From contig JAVXUO010001387.1 of assembly GCA_033065855.1 (NCBI GenBank), forward strand, positions 248,001-312,000: DNA of 64,000 nucleotides, given 5' to 3'. This document shows positions 17,460 to 29,637 of the stretch, piece by piece. Made by a program: the position numbers and the translations under genes. Every line of letters begins with the position of its first letter. Within the stretch, counting starts at the first letter, position 1. The DNA is from Escallonia rubra (taxonomy: Eukaryota; Streptophyta; Magnoliopsida; Escalloniales; Escalloniaceae). The notes below the pieces were generated by a model. The model was given only the letters and a program-made list of their open reading frames with translations, was not told where the DNA came from and did no database searches.

Positions 17460-19980
17460 ATGTATAAAGTCGCCGGTCCGTCAGAGGTCCTTGCGATCAC
17501 CGGATCCTTTATCCAAGATATAAAGCTTGCCAAGAAAAAATTTATCTTCCCTGGCCAAAAATGCATTAGGGTTGACATCTCTCCTGTCAACTATACCTTT
17601 GATGTGCAGGCCATGAGTGCCGAGAAGCTCTCCTTCGTCCTGCCGGCTGTTTTCACCATCGGCCCGCGCGTCGACGACCACGAGAGCATGCTCAAGTACG
17701 CCAAGCTCATCTCCTCCCACGACAAGCTCTCTAGTCATGTCCAGGAGCTCGTGAAGGGCGTTATCGAGGGCGAGACGCGGGTCCTGGCCGCGTCCATGCT
17801 TCAAGGGCACCAAGGAGTTCAAGCAGGAGGTCTTCAACAAGGTTCAGCTTGAACTTGACCAGTTTGGGCTGCAGATTTACAATGCTAACGTTAAGCAGCT
17901 TGTTGATGTTCCGGGGCATGAGTATTTTTCGTACCTTGGACAGAAGACCCAGATGGAGGCTGCCAATCAAGCCAAGGTATGTTACAAAATCATCATCAAG
18001 CTAGGCAATTGATTTAGATGATTATTGCTTCGGATCAATACTCTTGTATGGTAGAATTTGGGCACAAGATTTTTCAAAAAAGAAAAGAAAAAGATTAATA
18101 TCTAGAAATTTTCATTTTTTGGCACCAAAAGTGAAGCTAAACTTTTCATCGTCGTGCATTATTCTTATTTAGTAACCGGTTGTGATCCATGTTTTTTGTC
18201 TATCTCAATGGACGAGCACCAAGAAAATAATTAGTTTAAATAGGGTACAATTATATATGAGCAATTAGTTTTTTATTTTGGGCTTCGATCCATGGCTTTT
18301 TCGTGTCTCACAATGTAGTGGAGTGCGGTTGAATAAGAAGCATTGTGACCTTTTGAAGCATACTTTTAGGCCTGTGATGGGATGTATCAAAAAGAAGAAA
18401 AGGTTCACCTCATTTTTTTCGTGGTTAACTTTCTAGGTTGATCATGTAGCTGAGGCAAGGATGAAGGGAGAGATTGGTGCAAATTAAAGGAACGAGATGG
18501 GCTGACGGTACAAAATGCAGCGAAGATCGACGCTGAGACGAAGATAAGGTCTACTCAAAGGCAAGGCGAGGGTAAGAAGGAAGAAGTTAGGGTCAAGACT
18601 GAAGTACAGATATTTGAGAACCAAAGGGAGGCTGAGGTGGTCGAGGCCAACACTGAGTTGGCAAAGAAGAAGGCTGTGTGGTCTCAGTCCGCAAAGTTAG
18701 CGGAAGTGGAGGCTGCCAAGGCGGTGGCAATAAGGGAGGCTGAGTTGCAAAGGGAAGTGGAGAAGAAGAATGCCTTGACTCGAACTGAGAAACTCAAGGC
18801 TGAGAATTTGAGTAAGGCCAGCGTCGAGTATGACATCAAGGTACGTAGCTTTACTGTCTATAGTGCATTACCCAAATTCATGATTACTTGTGGCAGTATT
18901 ATGGTGATTTTAGAATCTTACCTGATCGCTGCCATTGTAGCATTAGGCATGCATGAGTTTCTTAACGTCAATAATGCTTGATTGAAGCGTTTCTAATTGA
19001 TTATATCACTCAGTCTGCGACCTTCTTTGTTTTGCTATAGCTGATGCTTCTTAATTTTGAACCCAATTTTCTCATATATTGGGACGCTGATCACCATATC
19101 ATCCCATAATATATAGTACGAAATTACTGTCAGAGGTTAGATTTATCCGAATGCACTTGTTGTTGAAACTGCGTTTTCTTCTGAGATCGATCGAAACAAG
19201 AGTGAATTAAATCACTTTTAAGCTAGCCATCGACCTCCCTAAACGAACTTATGATCTGCACAGCGTGGTTACACCGTTTTTTTTATTGGTTAAGACACTG
19301 ACCCTGTGATCTAAATCAAAGGTGCAAGAGGCAAATTCAGAGTTGTACAAGAAACAGAAAGCAGCAGAAGGGGTTCTCTTCGAGAGCCAAAAGATAGCTG
19401 AGGCAAATAAAGCCAGCTCAGACGCATCCCTGTACACTCGTCAGCAAGCCGCCAATGCCGAGCTCTACGCTATGCAGAGGGAAGCCGAAGGAATAGCGGC
19501 GCTGGCGCAAGCGCAGGGCTCTTACCTGCGCGAGCTTCTTGCAGCAGTGAATGGCGACTACAAAGCGCTCAGGGACTTCATAATGATTGACAGAGGTATA
19601 CCCCAGGAGATGGCACGGCTTAACGCGAGTGCTGTGCAGGGATTGCAGCCCAAGATTAGCATCTGGTCCGGTGCCAATGGCGATCAGGGCGGCGGCGCAA
19701 TGAAGGACGTTGCTGGTGTGTACAAGATGCTGCCACCTTTGTTCCAGACAGTGCATGAGCAGACTGGGATGCAGCCACCTGCATGGCTAGGCTCATTATC
19801 TACTTCTTTTTTTTTGGTTAGACGGTTTCCGGAGAGAGCCGACTAATTAATTCGTTTTAACGCAGCTGCATTCCCAGGGCTCGAACACGAGACCTCTGGT
19901 TAAGCTAGGACAACCCCTTACCAGCTGACCTACGCGCTTGGTGGTCTAGCTCATTATCTACTTCGGACGGAGCTAATTAA
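17460..19980 (+). pseudogene. Flotillin-like protein gene, disrupted
   Basis: Plant flotillins are SPFH-domain proteins that scaffold membrane microdomains in endocytosis and in rhizobial infection. Exon 1 (17460-17976) starts [15 protein letters not shown] with the SPFH domain, exon 2 is 18437-18840, and exon 3 starts at 19322 with [17 protein letters not shown] and runs to [12 protein letters not shown]. Residue order follows the family throughout. Two frame lesions are visible. Near 17800, after VLAASM, the bases for TMEEI(F) are missing (about 14 bases), so the first frame ends at 17852. Near 18484 the GEIGA.. [12 protein letters not shown] region has about five extra bases and an immediate stop. 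A SINE at 19807-19948 then splits the last codons: without it the tail would read [12 protein letters not shown] and stop at 19980. Codon sense elsewhere is well kept, so inactivation is recent, or the two indels could be assembly errors. Confidence 0.85.
19807..19948 (-). mobile_element. tRNA-derived SINE in the flotillin 3' end
   Basis: On the minus strand the element has a tRNA-like head with an A box (TAGGTCAGCTGG) and, about 40 bases on, a B box (GTGTTCGAGCCC), the internal RNA polymerase III promoter, and it ends in a short poly(A) run (the T-run 19807-19815). It is bounded by a perfect 16-bp direct repeat GCTCATTATCTACTTC at 19791-19806 and 19949-19964, as expected for LINE-driven target-primed insertion. 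About 142 bp long. The perfect duplication points to a young insertion. Confidence 0.88.
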
Positions 19981-22430
19981 TTCGTCTGCCTAGAAATTTG
20001 TCATGGTTTATGCAACACTTTGCTTTAATTGGCATATATATAGGTGCAATACATTATAGTTATATATAGGAGTTTTTATTGGATGATCTTCGTCACGAGT
20101 TAAGCAAACATATATCTCTGCTTGGTGTACTCTTTTATCATACAAACTGTTGGTAATTTTGGCTATGTTCATCTTGGCTCATACGTACATAATTTGACTA
20201 GTTTTGATCCCGTGCGTTGCATATAAAATATTTGTTGAGGACTCGTATTTGTATGTCTAATAACAATTACAAAATTGGTAGTGGTAATAAGATAATTAAA
20301 ATTTTATTTTTTTCCCTTTTTAAAGGAGTTCTCTTTCCAATTTTTATCGTTAGAAATAAACTTGAGCAATAATTGTTAGTTTTTTTGTGACAAAAGAAAA
20401 AGAAAAATAGTGTATAAAATAATGAAAATAGTTTTTCCTAACTAATAACAATTGCAGTGATAATAGTAATAAAAATAATCCGTGTCTAGAGGTTGTATTA
20501 CTTAAAATCATCAAGAAAAGAGTAACAATATATAATAAATGTTGAAAAAAATAGGAGTGTAAACTATATATAAACTTGTAATGAAATAAAAGGAATGAGA
20601 TTATGGTAGTTTAATAGAAAAACTGATAGAGAATAAGCAAACAATAAAAAAGATTAAGATTAAAAAGGAATATATAGAGAATTACTTTTGTCAAAATTTA
20701 GGAACTTAGAATTGTAAAGATATAAATAAATTTTTTTAGTGGACATCATAGAAGAGAGAGAAATGTAAAAATATCAAATGGAAAAAAGAAATTCAAATCA
20801 AAATGTTGTGTAATCCAAATCATTGGTAAGCAAATAAAATATTCAAAATAGGAAAGTCTTGGCTGTTCATAAACGATACATAATTTGATTTCGTCCATAA
20901 TTTAATGTGGTTTGGAACCTTGGTAATAGCTTTACTTAATTGAGACTAAAATTTAGATCAATATCTTAGAAAAAAACTTGGAAGACAATGTCTCAGAAAC
21001 AATGCATTGCGTGGGCTCAAAAAATTTAGCTTTACTTAAAAAAACTTGGAAGACAATGTCTTAGAAACACAATGCAATCCGCAGGCTTTAAGAATAAGAG
21101 CGTGGGCTTGCTTTAATAAAGTCCGTCGTGAACGTGGGTTCAAAATTTTGAGCTCATCAAAATTATGAATCAGGCATGAGCAAATGTTTTTAAGGAGAAC
21201 GCTACCCCCACCCCCCCACCACCTAGCGAGTAATAAATTCAGCCTGTCCAACTTTTATGTAATACAGTATATTTTATGTGTACAAGACATGTGCTTTAAT
21301 TTTTTTCTTTTGTCTTTAAATCATCTCAACGTCCAACATATAAATTCAATATAATCTACAACCTCCTAAGCCTTAAACCTAATAACATATTACTTTTCTT
21401 TTCTTTTCTTAATTTTCACCTCAAACTTACACGAATGAAAGGTATGTTCTTGACTTTTCTGTTACTCATCCTCTTTAACCCATTTAAATTTTAAAAAAAA
21501 AACATCTATGCTCATATCCCTCTCCAGTTTCCTCTTTCTACAAAAAACAATGCAACACACATGTCGAGTTTTCGCAGTCCAGTGGCAAATCAACAATAAA
21601 GCATTAAGCCACTTTAATTAAATTCTTTTTGTGGTGGTGAGCTGTAGTGGCGGGTGGATCGACGGTAATTGTGAGTTTGTGTGAGGTTAATGGGCAAGAG
21701 GATGAGGGAGATAGGAAGAAAGAGAGAGAGTGCATGTAGGTGGATCATCGATGGCGGAGAGTGGTCGGTGTGGTTGTGATGCTTTGGTCGTGGTTGTGGC
21801 GGGTTCTTTGTTTGTGACAGTGGTGGGTAGTGGTGGTTTCACTACACTTTTCATCATGATCGTGACTAATCAATAGGTTTGACTGGTTATTGAACAAATA
21901 AAAACAAATTTACAATCATGAATAACGCCTGGCATGGGCTGCCCGTGTCCAGCCCATACCCATAAAAAATTATATGGGCTGAACTTAGACATATATTATA
22001 ACTCCCGATTGGTTCAGTTGGGCATGAACACGAGTTTTTTTTTTTTTTTTTTGAGTGGACTGGACATGGTCTGACCTTGAGCCCATTCAACTCGCCCAAG
22101 TTATAACCTTACTTAGGAAGATACTCTGAAATAGTGACTTCACTAGAGTGATCAATATTTAGGTATGCACGTAGTTAGTAATAACATAACTATTTTAACA
22201 AAAGATTTTATTTATAGTAACAAGTTAAGTTTTAGTACGAGCATTAGCAGATTATAAAACACTCATTTTACTCTATCATTCGGAGTTTTTAACATGTGAA
22301 ATTTTATGGGATGTGTATGAGAATATCATTTGCCAGCTTTTACTTCAGAACTATGAATTGTCACTTATAAACTCATAACACATTTCTTGAATAACAATGT
22401 GACAAAAAGCTTTTGATGTTGGTAACAATA
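19981..22430. other. A/T-rich intergenic region
   Basis: No gene is supported. It holds a local direct duplication of about 70 bp (AACTTGGAAGACAATGTCT at about 20975 and again at about 21044), a long T-run at 22034-22052, and short palindromic GGGCTG/CAGCCC motifs near 21940-22080 that may be transposon debris. Confidence 0.5.
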
Positions 22431-22439
22431 AAAATTGCA

Positions 22440-23740
22440 GACAGCTACTCCCCGTCACCATGTAGACTTTCTTACGAACTTTGGCGACAAAAATTTAGAC
22501 CGGTGTGCATACAGCAATTCCATTGTCTTTTCGTCAAAATCGATTACCCCTTGCTCCCGGAAATCCTTCCTTCCAGTCTTGGCACCGTCTGGTTTCGTCC
22601 GTCTGAGGTAAGTTTCGTGCCTTTGCTTCTCTTCTGCTGTCACACAAACTAGTTATGCCGTGATCTTTCTCATATGTTGGGTTTCTTGTCATATGTGGAT
22701 GTATGTGGATGTCAAAGTTAAATGTTTTCATCTCTACCTCTTAGAATATTCATGCCCTTGAATTCGATTACCACATGGGTTTTGCCTATTGTTGCTTTTT
22801 GTAGATCATTTCTCTCTGTGGAATGACTTTGCTTCATAAAAAAAGGGTGAATCGAGGGGAAATTAACGTGTTTCGGATAGTTTCCTGTTACATAATTTGA
22901 CCAAAGGAATGATGAGAACACAAATTCCTGTAATTTACAGTCTCTGATTAATACCGACATATGTTGTAGCTTATGACATGTTAGCAAGAACTTTTAACCG
23001 TATGGTGGCAAGCACGGTCCAGTTCTAGCATAAAAGGGCGTGGATTTTGCCTCACCTTGATATTCCAGTTAACTCTTTTATTTTTTATGTTGCATATATG
23101 AAGAAACCTTATTTTTTACTTTTACCTAGTTTGTTGCGTTACTTGATCTGTTGTTCTGACTGTCATTGAGGTTCTGCATAATCGTGGCCATTCAGATCCG
23201 ATTATGTAGGTTGAAGTGTATCATAGTACCATTTTGTGTGAGTTCGTATCCATCCTTTTTCTTGATTGGGTATCAACTACGATGAGGCCCGTGATGTTGT
23301 ACATGGTTTCCAGCTTAGTAGCTTTCGACATTCGGAGAATCTCTAATAAAGCAAATGGATAGGTTCAGTTTCACACAAAAGAAATTGACTTTAAATGAGT
23401 TAGTGATTAGAGGGATAAAATTCTGAAAGAATAATATCAGGTTTCCCAACCTTACTTCGAAAATATGGCTTTATAATTATGTGGATCATTATAGCCCAAA
23501 TTTGTCAGAATTATATGCCATCACAGTTCCCTTTTTTTTCAAATGTGCTATTGCCACATTGTTTGGAAGTCAACTTTTGGCACAAAGGTTGGGAAGCTGA
23601 TCATTTTTTACAATGGCCTTTGAAGCAACGAAGTTTGTTGATGCATGTTGTATTAGGTAGGCGTTGTTGAATAAACAACTTCTTTTTATTGCGATTTCAT
23701 CATGTGAAGCTAAAATTTCCGCATTTGCATTTTGCCGCAG
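22440..23740 (+). other. Probable 5' UTR exon and intron of the F-box gene
   Basis: A strong donor (GAG|GTAAGT at 22607/22608) and an acceptor (TTTTGCCGCAG ending 23740) lie upstream of the F-box ATG, consistent with a non-coding first exon ending at 22607 and a 1.1-kb leader intron. The start of the exon is not determined. No other gene is seen in this stretch. Confidence 0.4.
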
Positions 23741-23778
23741 CATTTTACCTAATAAGGGAACTCTGTCTGGTGCTCTCA

Positions 23779-25170
23779 ATGGAAGGTTTGCCAGATCAGT
23801 TAGTTGGGGAGATATTGGACAGGATTAAGAAAGCCACAGACAAAAGCTCTATTGCTTTAACTTGTAAGCGCTTCCATGGACTGGATAATGAACGGAGAAA
23901 TTGTCTTCGGGTAGGCTGTGGATTACACCCTGCCAATGAAGCTTTGATTTCCTTGTGCAACAGATTCCCCAATTTGACGAAAGTAGAAATTGTTTACTCA
24001 GGTTGGATGTCCAAATTAGGGAAACAGTTGGATGACCAAGGACTTCATGCTCTTTCAACCAACTGCCCCTTTCTGACTAAGCTCACGTTGAGTCACTGTA
24101 CTTTCATCACTGATGCTGGTCTAAGTTACCTAGCTTCCTGCTCCAAACTTTCATCACTGAAGTTGATTTTCACCCCAAGGATTACCGGTTGTGGCATATT
24201 ATCTCTTGTTGTGGGCTGCAAGAACCTTAGAGTTCTCCACCTCATTCGATGTCTGAACATCAGCAGCGCTGAGTGGATAGAGTATCTTGGTAAGCTTGAA
24301 ACACTGGAAAATCTCTTCATAAAGAACTGTCGGGCGATTGGAGAAGGTGACTTAGTAAAGCTTGGACCTAGTTGGAAAAAAATAAAGCGCTTGCAATTTG
24401 AGGTTGATTCCAATTATCGTTACATGAAGGTTTATGATCGTTTGGCAGTAGATCGGTGGTTGAAGCAGTGCATCCCATGTGAAAATATGGTAGAGCTTAG
24501 CTTGGTGAATTGCATCATCATCCCAGGGAGAGGGCTTGCTTGTATATTGGGAAAATGTAAGAATTTGGAAAAGGTTCACTTGGACATGTGTGTTGGAGTG
24601 AGAGATTGTGACATTGTAGGCTTGGCCCTAAGTTCAAGAAATCTCCGCTCCATCTCCCTCCGAGTCCCATCAGATTTCTCTCTTCCTCTTCTGATGGACA
24701 ATCCATTGAGATTAACAGACGAGAGTTTAAAATCAGTTGCCCAAAACTGCTCACAGCTTGAATCAGTTAGGTTGTCTTTTTATGATGGAGAGTTTCCTTC
24801 GCTTTCCTCATTTACATTGAATTCTATACTTTTTTTAGTACAAATGTGCCCAATACGGAAGCTTTCTCTTGATCATGCGTATTTCTTTAACGATGTGGGA
24901 ATGGCAGCTCTTTGTTCGGCTCAGTATCTTCATACCTTGGAGCTTGTGAGATGCCAAGAGATTAGTGACGAGGGATTGCAGCTTGTAGGCAGATTTACTC
25001 AGTTGTGCATTTTACGGCTTAGCAAATGTTTGGGAATCACGGATGATGGGTTGAAGCCACTTCGGGGTTCGTACAAATTGGAATCATTATCTGTGGATGA
25101 CTGTCCACAAATATCTGAAAGGGGCATTCAAGGAGCTGCCAAATCTGTGACTTTCAAGCAAGACCTATAA
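23779..25170 (+). CDS. F-box/LRR-repeat protein
   Basis: Intronless frame of 463 residues beginning MEGLPDQLVGEILDRI. The open frame extends further 5' (to 23689) only from non-ATG codons, so the ATG at 23779 is preferred. The first 45 residues are an F-box (LPDQLVGEIL...SSIALTCKRFHGLDNERR), which binds SKP1 in SCF ubiquitin ligases. The rest is leucine-rich repeats of the cysteine-containing FBXL type: LTKLTLSHCTFITDAGLSYL, LRVLHLIRCLNISS, LEKVHLDMCVGVRDCDI, LHTLELVRCQEISDEGL, LRLSKCLGITDDGLKPL, LESLSVDDCPQISERGI. These read substrates or small ligands in the family (as in TIR1, MAX2). The substrate of this one is unknown. A three-copy 87-bp tandem repeat lies just after the stop, in the likely 3' UTR. 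Confidence 0.92.
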   Translation: MEGLPDQLVGEILDRIKKATDKSSIALTCKRFHGLDNERRNCLRVGCGLHPANEALISLCNRFPNLTKVEIVYSGWMSKLGKQLDDQGLHALSTNCPFLTKLTLSHCTFITDAGLSYLASCSKLSSLKLIFTPRITGCGILSLVVGCKNLRVLHLIRCLNISSAEWIEYLGKLETLENLFIKNCRAIGEGDLVKLGPSWKKIKRLQFEVDSNYRYMKVYDRLAVDRWLKQCIPCENMVELSLVNCIIIPGRGLACILGKCKNLEKVHLDMCVGVRDCDIVGLALSSRNLRSISLRVPSDFSLPLLMDNPLRLTDESLKSVAQNCSQLESVRLSFYDGEFPSLSSFTLNSILFLVQMCPIRKLSLDHAYFFNDVGMAALCSAQYLHTLELVRCQEISDEGLQLVGRFTQLCILRLSKCLGITDDGLKPLRGSYKLESLSVDDCPQISERGIQGAAKSVTFKQDL

Positions 25171-25205
25171 TGGATGTACTAAATCTCGCGGGTTCAAATG
25201 ATTCT

Positions 25206-25467
25206 GTCACATTATCACTATTTCGCTTTTCTTAATGGATACTGCATACAAGTTACCAGTGCATATATGTTCAGAATTGTGTAAATGTTGTTGTCACATT
25301 ATCATTGTGTTGCTTTTCTTAATGCATATTGCATAAATGTTACAGTGTGCATATATGTTCACAATCGTTTAAATGTTTTTGTCACATTATCTCCGTGTTT
25401 GCTTTTCGCAAGGCCTATTGCATTCAATGTTACAGAGTGCATATACTTGCAGAATCATCTGATGGTG
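25206..25467. repeat. Three-copy tandem repeat, about 87 bp per unit
   Basis: Units begin GTCACATTATC at 25206, 25293 and 25381, and each carries GCATATA(T/C)...TTCAGAAT or CACAATC motifs at matching positions. The copies have diverged by point changes and small indels. The array starts 36 bases after the F-box stop and so probably lies in its 3' UTR or flank. Confidence 0.75.
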
Positions 25468-26253
25468 TATGATCAACTTTTGTCCGTTGATAACATTTGT
25501 TACGAGTGTAACATATATATGTTTTTGTAGAATAAATTTATTACGTGGTACGTTAAATCGAAAATGATCCAAGTTTTTCTCATTTCACCCAAGTTTTTCT
25601 CTAGTAGTCATACCCTTTTAGACTTTCAGTTTCAGTATTCATGATGAAAATTTTGTTTTCTTGCTTCAACCTTGGTTCTGGCAACTCTCTTAAATCCTTC
25701 TTTTTTTGACAAAATTATAGTAAAATGTTTCCGCGGCCATTGCAAAAATTATCGGTATAAATTCGTCGCTAAGGTACTGCCAAAAATGCCAGCAACGAGC
25801 TAGGTTACAATTTTCTCTGAGGAATGTTTTGCTCCAAACCCGACAACGAAGAGCAAAAAATTTCCATTGATATGTGAATGGTTTTAATTTTTAAATTAAA
25901 GTTTTTGACATCTTTTTTTAAGTTTCTTGCCGAGGGCAAAAGTTGTAGCCAACATAAGTTCTGTGAGTAGAAGTTCGAAGTTCACCTCTCTGATTTAAAC
26001 AAGAGAAGAACATTATTTGCTTTCTAACTCCATTCAAAATTCAAAAACATTATGAACCATCTCCTTGATATATACAATTCTAGAAAATGGTACCGCAACA
26101 GGTTAATATATGTTTTTCAGTTTCCCAGTAAAGTATCATTTGCGAGATTTCAAAAACATAAAAGAAAATAATAAAATGTTAGCCTAACACAGTGAACTAA
26201 TATTCAAAATATGCCTTGTTACAACAGAACACTAGGACAGGCTGCTTCTAGTT
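25468..26253. other. Spacer between convergent genes
   Basis: The F-box gene (+) and the acetylornithine aminotransferase gene (-) run towards each other here. A/T-rich with no open frame of note. A stretch near 25720-25870 with GTCGCTAAGG and GCCAGCAACGAGC resembles foldback-repeat debris. Confidence 0.4.
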
Positions 26254-29200
26254 TTAGTTACCATCATCAAGCACCGGCAAACATTTAAGCATGATATCAG
26301 CTGCAAGGTTCAGCTCTTGCTTTGAGATTACCAATGGTGGCACAAGCCTAACAACGTTTCCCTTTCCCGCAGTTAATACAAGGAGCCCAGAATGTCGGCA
26401 GGCATCCACAAACGTCGAGGCAGAAACATCCAGCTCTATTCCAATAATAAGCCCCAATCCCCGTACTTCTTTCACGCGTGAATTTCCTCTCAATGTCTGC
26501 GTCAACAACTGTTTAAAGTACAGACCTTTCTCTGAGACGTCGGCCAGAAAACTGCTCTTTGAGATTTTATCCAGAACGGCAATTGCGGCATTACAAACGA
26601 GGGGGCCACCGGCAAAAGTGCTTCCATGGTCACCAGAATCTATGGCAGCTGCAACTCTCTCAGTCACTAGTACAGTTCCTATGGGTAAACCTCCAGCAAG
26701 AGGCTTAGCAAGAGTCATGATATCCGGGAATATACCATAAGCTTCATGTGCCCAAAGATAACCAGTTCGGCCCAAACCACATTGAACCTACAGATAGAGA
26801 AAATTCCTATTTAAACTATGATAACAAGAAGTAAATATCTTACAAAGATAACTGCCGAAAGTATGACCATGAAATAATGGTAAAACTAAGCTTTAATCAG
26901 TAAATTAAGCACCATCATCTCCGAATACATCTTGTCTTCGGCCTTCAAGCAAACACAATTCTAGTGGTCCTAAGCGCACTAATCAATTGACTTGTCTACA
27001 TTATTTCAATATTTGTTTTACTGACAAGTCTACATTTTCTCACTATTGTCCATCTGTAAGGCAAAGCTCCTAGACAAGCGGTATGTGTTAAAAGTATGGA
27101 CAATAAAGAATGGGAATGACAAAAGTGATGTCTGAGCAGCTCGACCATTCAACGGTCTCCAAGAACTTCTAGCAAAAAGACATGATAGCAAGGCTGTTCA
27201 GTAAAAATTCTAATTCTTTCCGACCTCAGACCATTCCCAAGTAACATGAGCAGGGTCTAAGGAAGTACATTATAACTCTTCCAAGTTCCAACAAACAAAA
27301 CTGAGATAGTGGCACCTTACCTGTCACACATGTTAGCGCCAATACAGAAGCGCACTTCTATTTCATGAAAACCATAAATGAAAAAAAATTCATCACCAGT
27401 TTAAAAGGACATTTCAAAATGTTTGCCCTTCTAACTCTGCACAAGACTCATTAAAGAAATGATCACAAATTGAGTAATAAGCACGTCCAACAGCCTTTTC
27501 TACACTGTTTACCCCAAAACTAAGAAGATTTGATGACATGCCAATATCAGTATAAAAAATTATCTTTCAGGCTTAGATGTACCTCATCATAAACCAGTAG
27601 AGACCCAGCATCATCACAGGCAGTACGCAAGGACTGCAAGAATTCCTTCTTTGCGCTGTAAATGCCACCTTCGCCTTGAATAGGTTCCACAAATACTGCC
27701 GCAATATTGCCACTGTTAATTAGTTCTGTTGCAGCATGGGCATCCCCATACTCCAAAAACGTAACTCCAGGCATGACGGGTTCGAAAGGTGATCTGTAAT
27801 GTTCTTTGCTTGTCAAGGCAAGAGCACCCATAGTCCTCCCATGAAAGCAATTACTAAAGGAAATAAACTTGGTAGGTGGCTTCTTCCCATCAGGACGTAA
27901 GAACCTTTGAAATTTTCTAGCAAATTTTATAGCAGCTTCATTGGCTTCTGTTCCAGAATTTGTGAAAAAAACACGATCGGCAAAAGATCTAGCAATGAGA
28001 CGTTCTGCTAGCTCCACCTGCAGGAACAAAAGGTTTACTCTGGTTTAAAATAGAAGCAGACCAATCTCTGTCAACAAAGTAGTTATATTGCCAACAAGAG
28101 AACAAAACATTAACTTCAATAGTCCTGTCTGTCTGGATTTTCATTATTAGCAAAAGAGTTGACAAGCTAATTAGGCTCAACATACGGAATACACGCTGAT
28201 TTAAAACTATAAAAGGTTTTCAATCTGATATCTCCTTATAATCTCCATGATTATGCACAATTAGAATTCTGCATCTCAACTACGCATTTGCTGAAAGTAT
28301 TTAACTAGCCCTCCTAATTCCTTTTCAGTATCCCATTGAATAATCTGCATTCTGCTAAGACTCGTTTCATCAAAATTCCCACGGTAACTAGAATCAACAC
28401 GGAGAAAGTATTTCATTAGGTTGTCACGCCAATGCAAGTTGCAGAATGTTCATGGTTGAAACTAGCCTCATGGAACGATGAGACATTAACTAGAAGGGAA
28501 CTGGCTAGATATGAATAGACCCGGCATCATTAAAATGTTCATGCCCTCTATAAGAACAGTAGAAGCCTTCATACCATACCTAAACCCACGAAAAACATTT
28601 ACTCACTGCTATGCACGAGCGGTAGCAAAATGGTCATATAAAGACAAAAGGAAGCACTCAAATCCTAACACGTCGACAAAAGTTCAAGGGTGAACAACTG
28701 TTAGCATGGCTACAAGCAGGATGGAGCGACGCAACACAGATGCGCAGATATGAAAGCTCTAATAAAGCAGAACACAAACATTCAGAAGCGACACTGATAC
28801 ACGTACGTTGCTTTCCACATAGATGTGATTTCCCTGTACGTTATACTTTTCCAACGAATATCAGAATGTGCCTTTTTGAACCTCTAGTAACCAGTTATCC
28901 AACCTCACAAGAGATGCTTGATGCATTTAAGTCCAAGGCATCAAGTCAGTAAAACCAATCGCACTATACCCTCCATCTTTCCTTTAAATCAGTTGCAAAG
29001 CTATCGCATTCCAAACAATCAAAGTAATTAACATCAGTTGATATGCATATTCACGTAATACTAACCGATAAAGTGTAATCTACACACATTGTGTAAATCA
29101 GCAAAATTGCACAAAGAATTGGATACCCAACAAATTGCATTAAATCACAACTCAGCATCAAGTAAAAAAAAAAAAAAAAAAAAGCACAACCAAAACTGTA

Positions 29201-29637
29201 CAGCCCCAGAATATATGAGAAGAGGACCCCACCTGAGGGATTGTGTGGAAGAGGTTGCTGACGTGGGTGAGCCTACCGGCCTGCTCCGTCACGGCCTGCA
29301 CCCAATCGGGATCGCCGTGCCCCAGCGCATTGACCGCGATCCCCGACGTCATGTCCAGATACTCCCGCCCCTCGGCATCGTACAACTTACAGCCCTTGCC
29401 ACTGACGAACACGACCGGAGCCCTAGCGTAGGTACCCACCATGACCCTCTTGTCGTCCTCAATCACCTTCTGGCTCAGCAACCCCGGCCCTACCCGCACG
29501 TCCACGTCAGCACTGGCAGTGACCCTCCCGTTACCGGACGGGATCGTCAGTCCTCCTCCATTGCGAATGTTGACCGAACGGTGGAGCTTGGTGGAAGGGG
29601 AGATTGGATTGGTGAAGAGGAGGTGAATGGAGCTCAT
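26254..29637 (-). CDS. WIN1: Acetylornithine aminotransferase, chloroplastic
   Basis: PLP-dependent enzyme that transfers an amino group from glutamate to N-acetylglutamate 5-semialdehyde, giving N-acetylornithine in plastid arginine synthesis. Three exons, all in phase 0: 29233-29637, 27583-28017, 26254-26787, giving 1374 bases and 457 residues, about the Arabidopsis length. The ATG at 29637 ([20 protein letters not shown]) opens a plastid transit peptide rich in Ser, Thr and Arg. Motifs in order: [77 protein letters not shown] (Asp that binds the PLP ring nitrogen), [13 protein letters not shown] (Schiff-base Lys) and [17 protein letters not shown]. Exon 1 is notably GC-rich. Arabidopsis WIN1/TUP5 is the likely orthologue; ornithine and GABA aminotransferases are less alike in these motifs. 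Confidence 0.95.

Noticed and set aside
19807-19948. Possible tRNA gene from A and B boxes
   Set aside because: The poly(A) end and 16-bp target duplication show a tRNA-derived SINE; no complete cloverleaf is evident.
25206-25467. Possible CRISPR-like array
   Set aside because: The units are directly adjacent tandem repeats without constant repeats and unique spacers, in a plant nuclear context.
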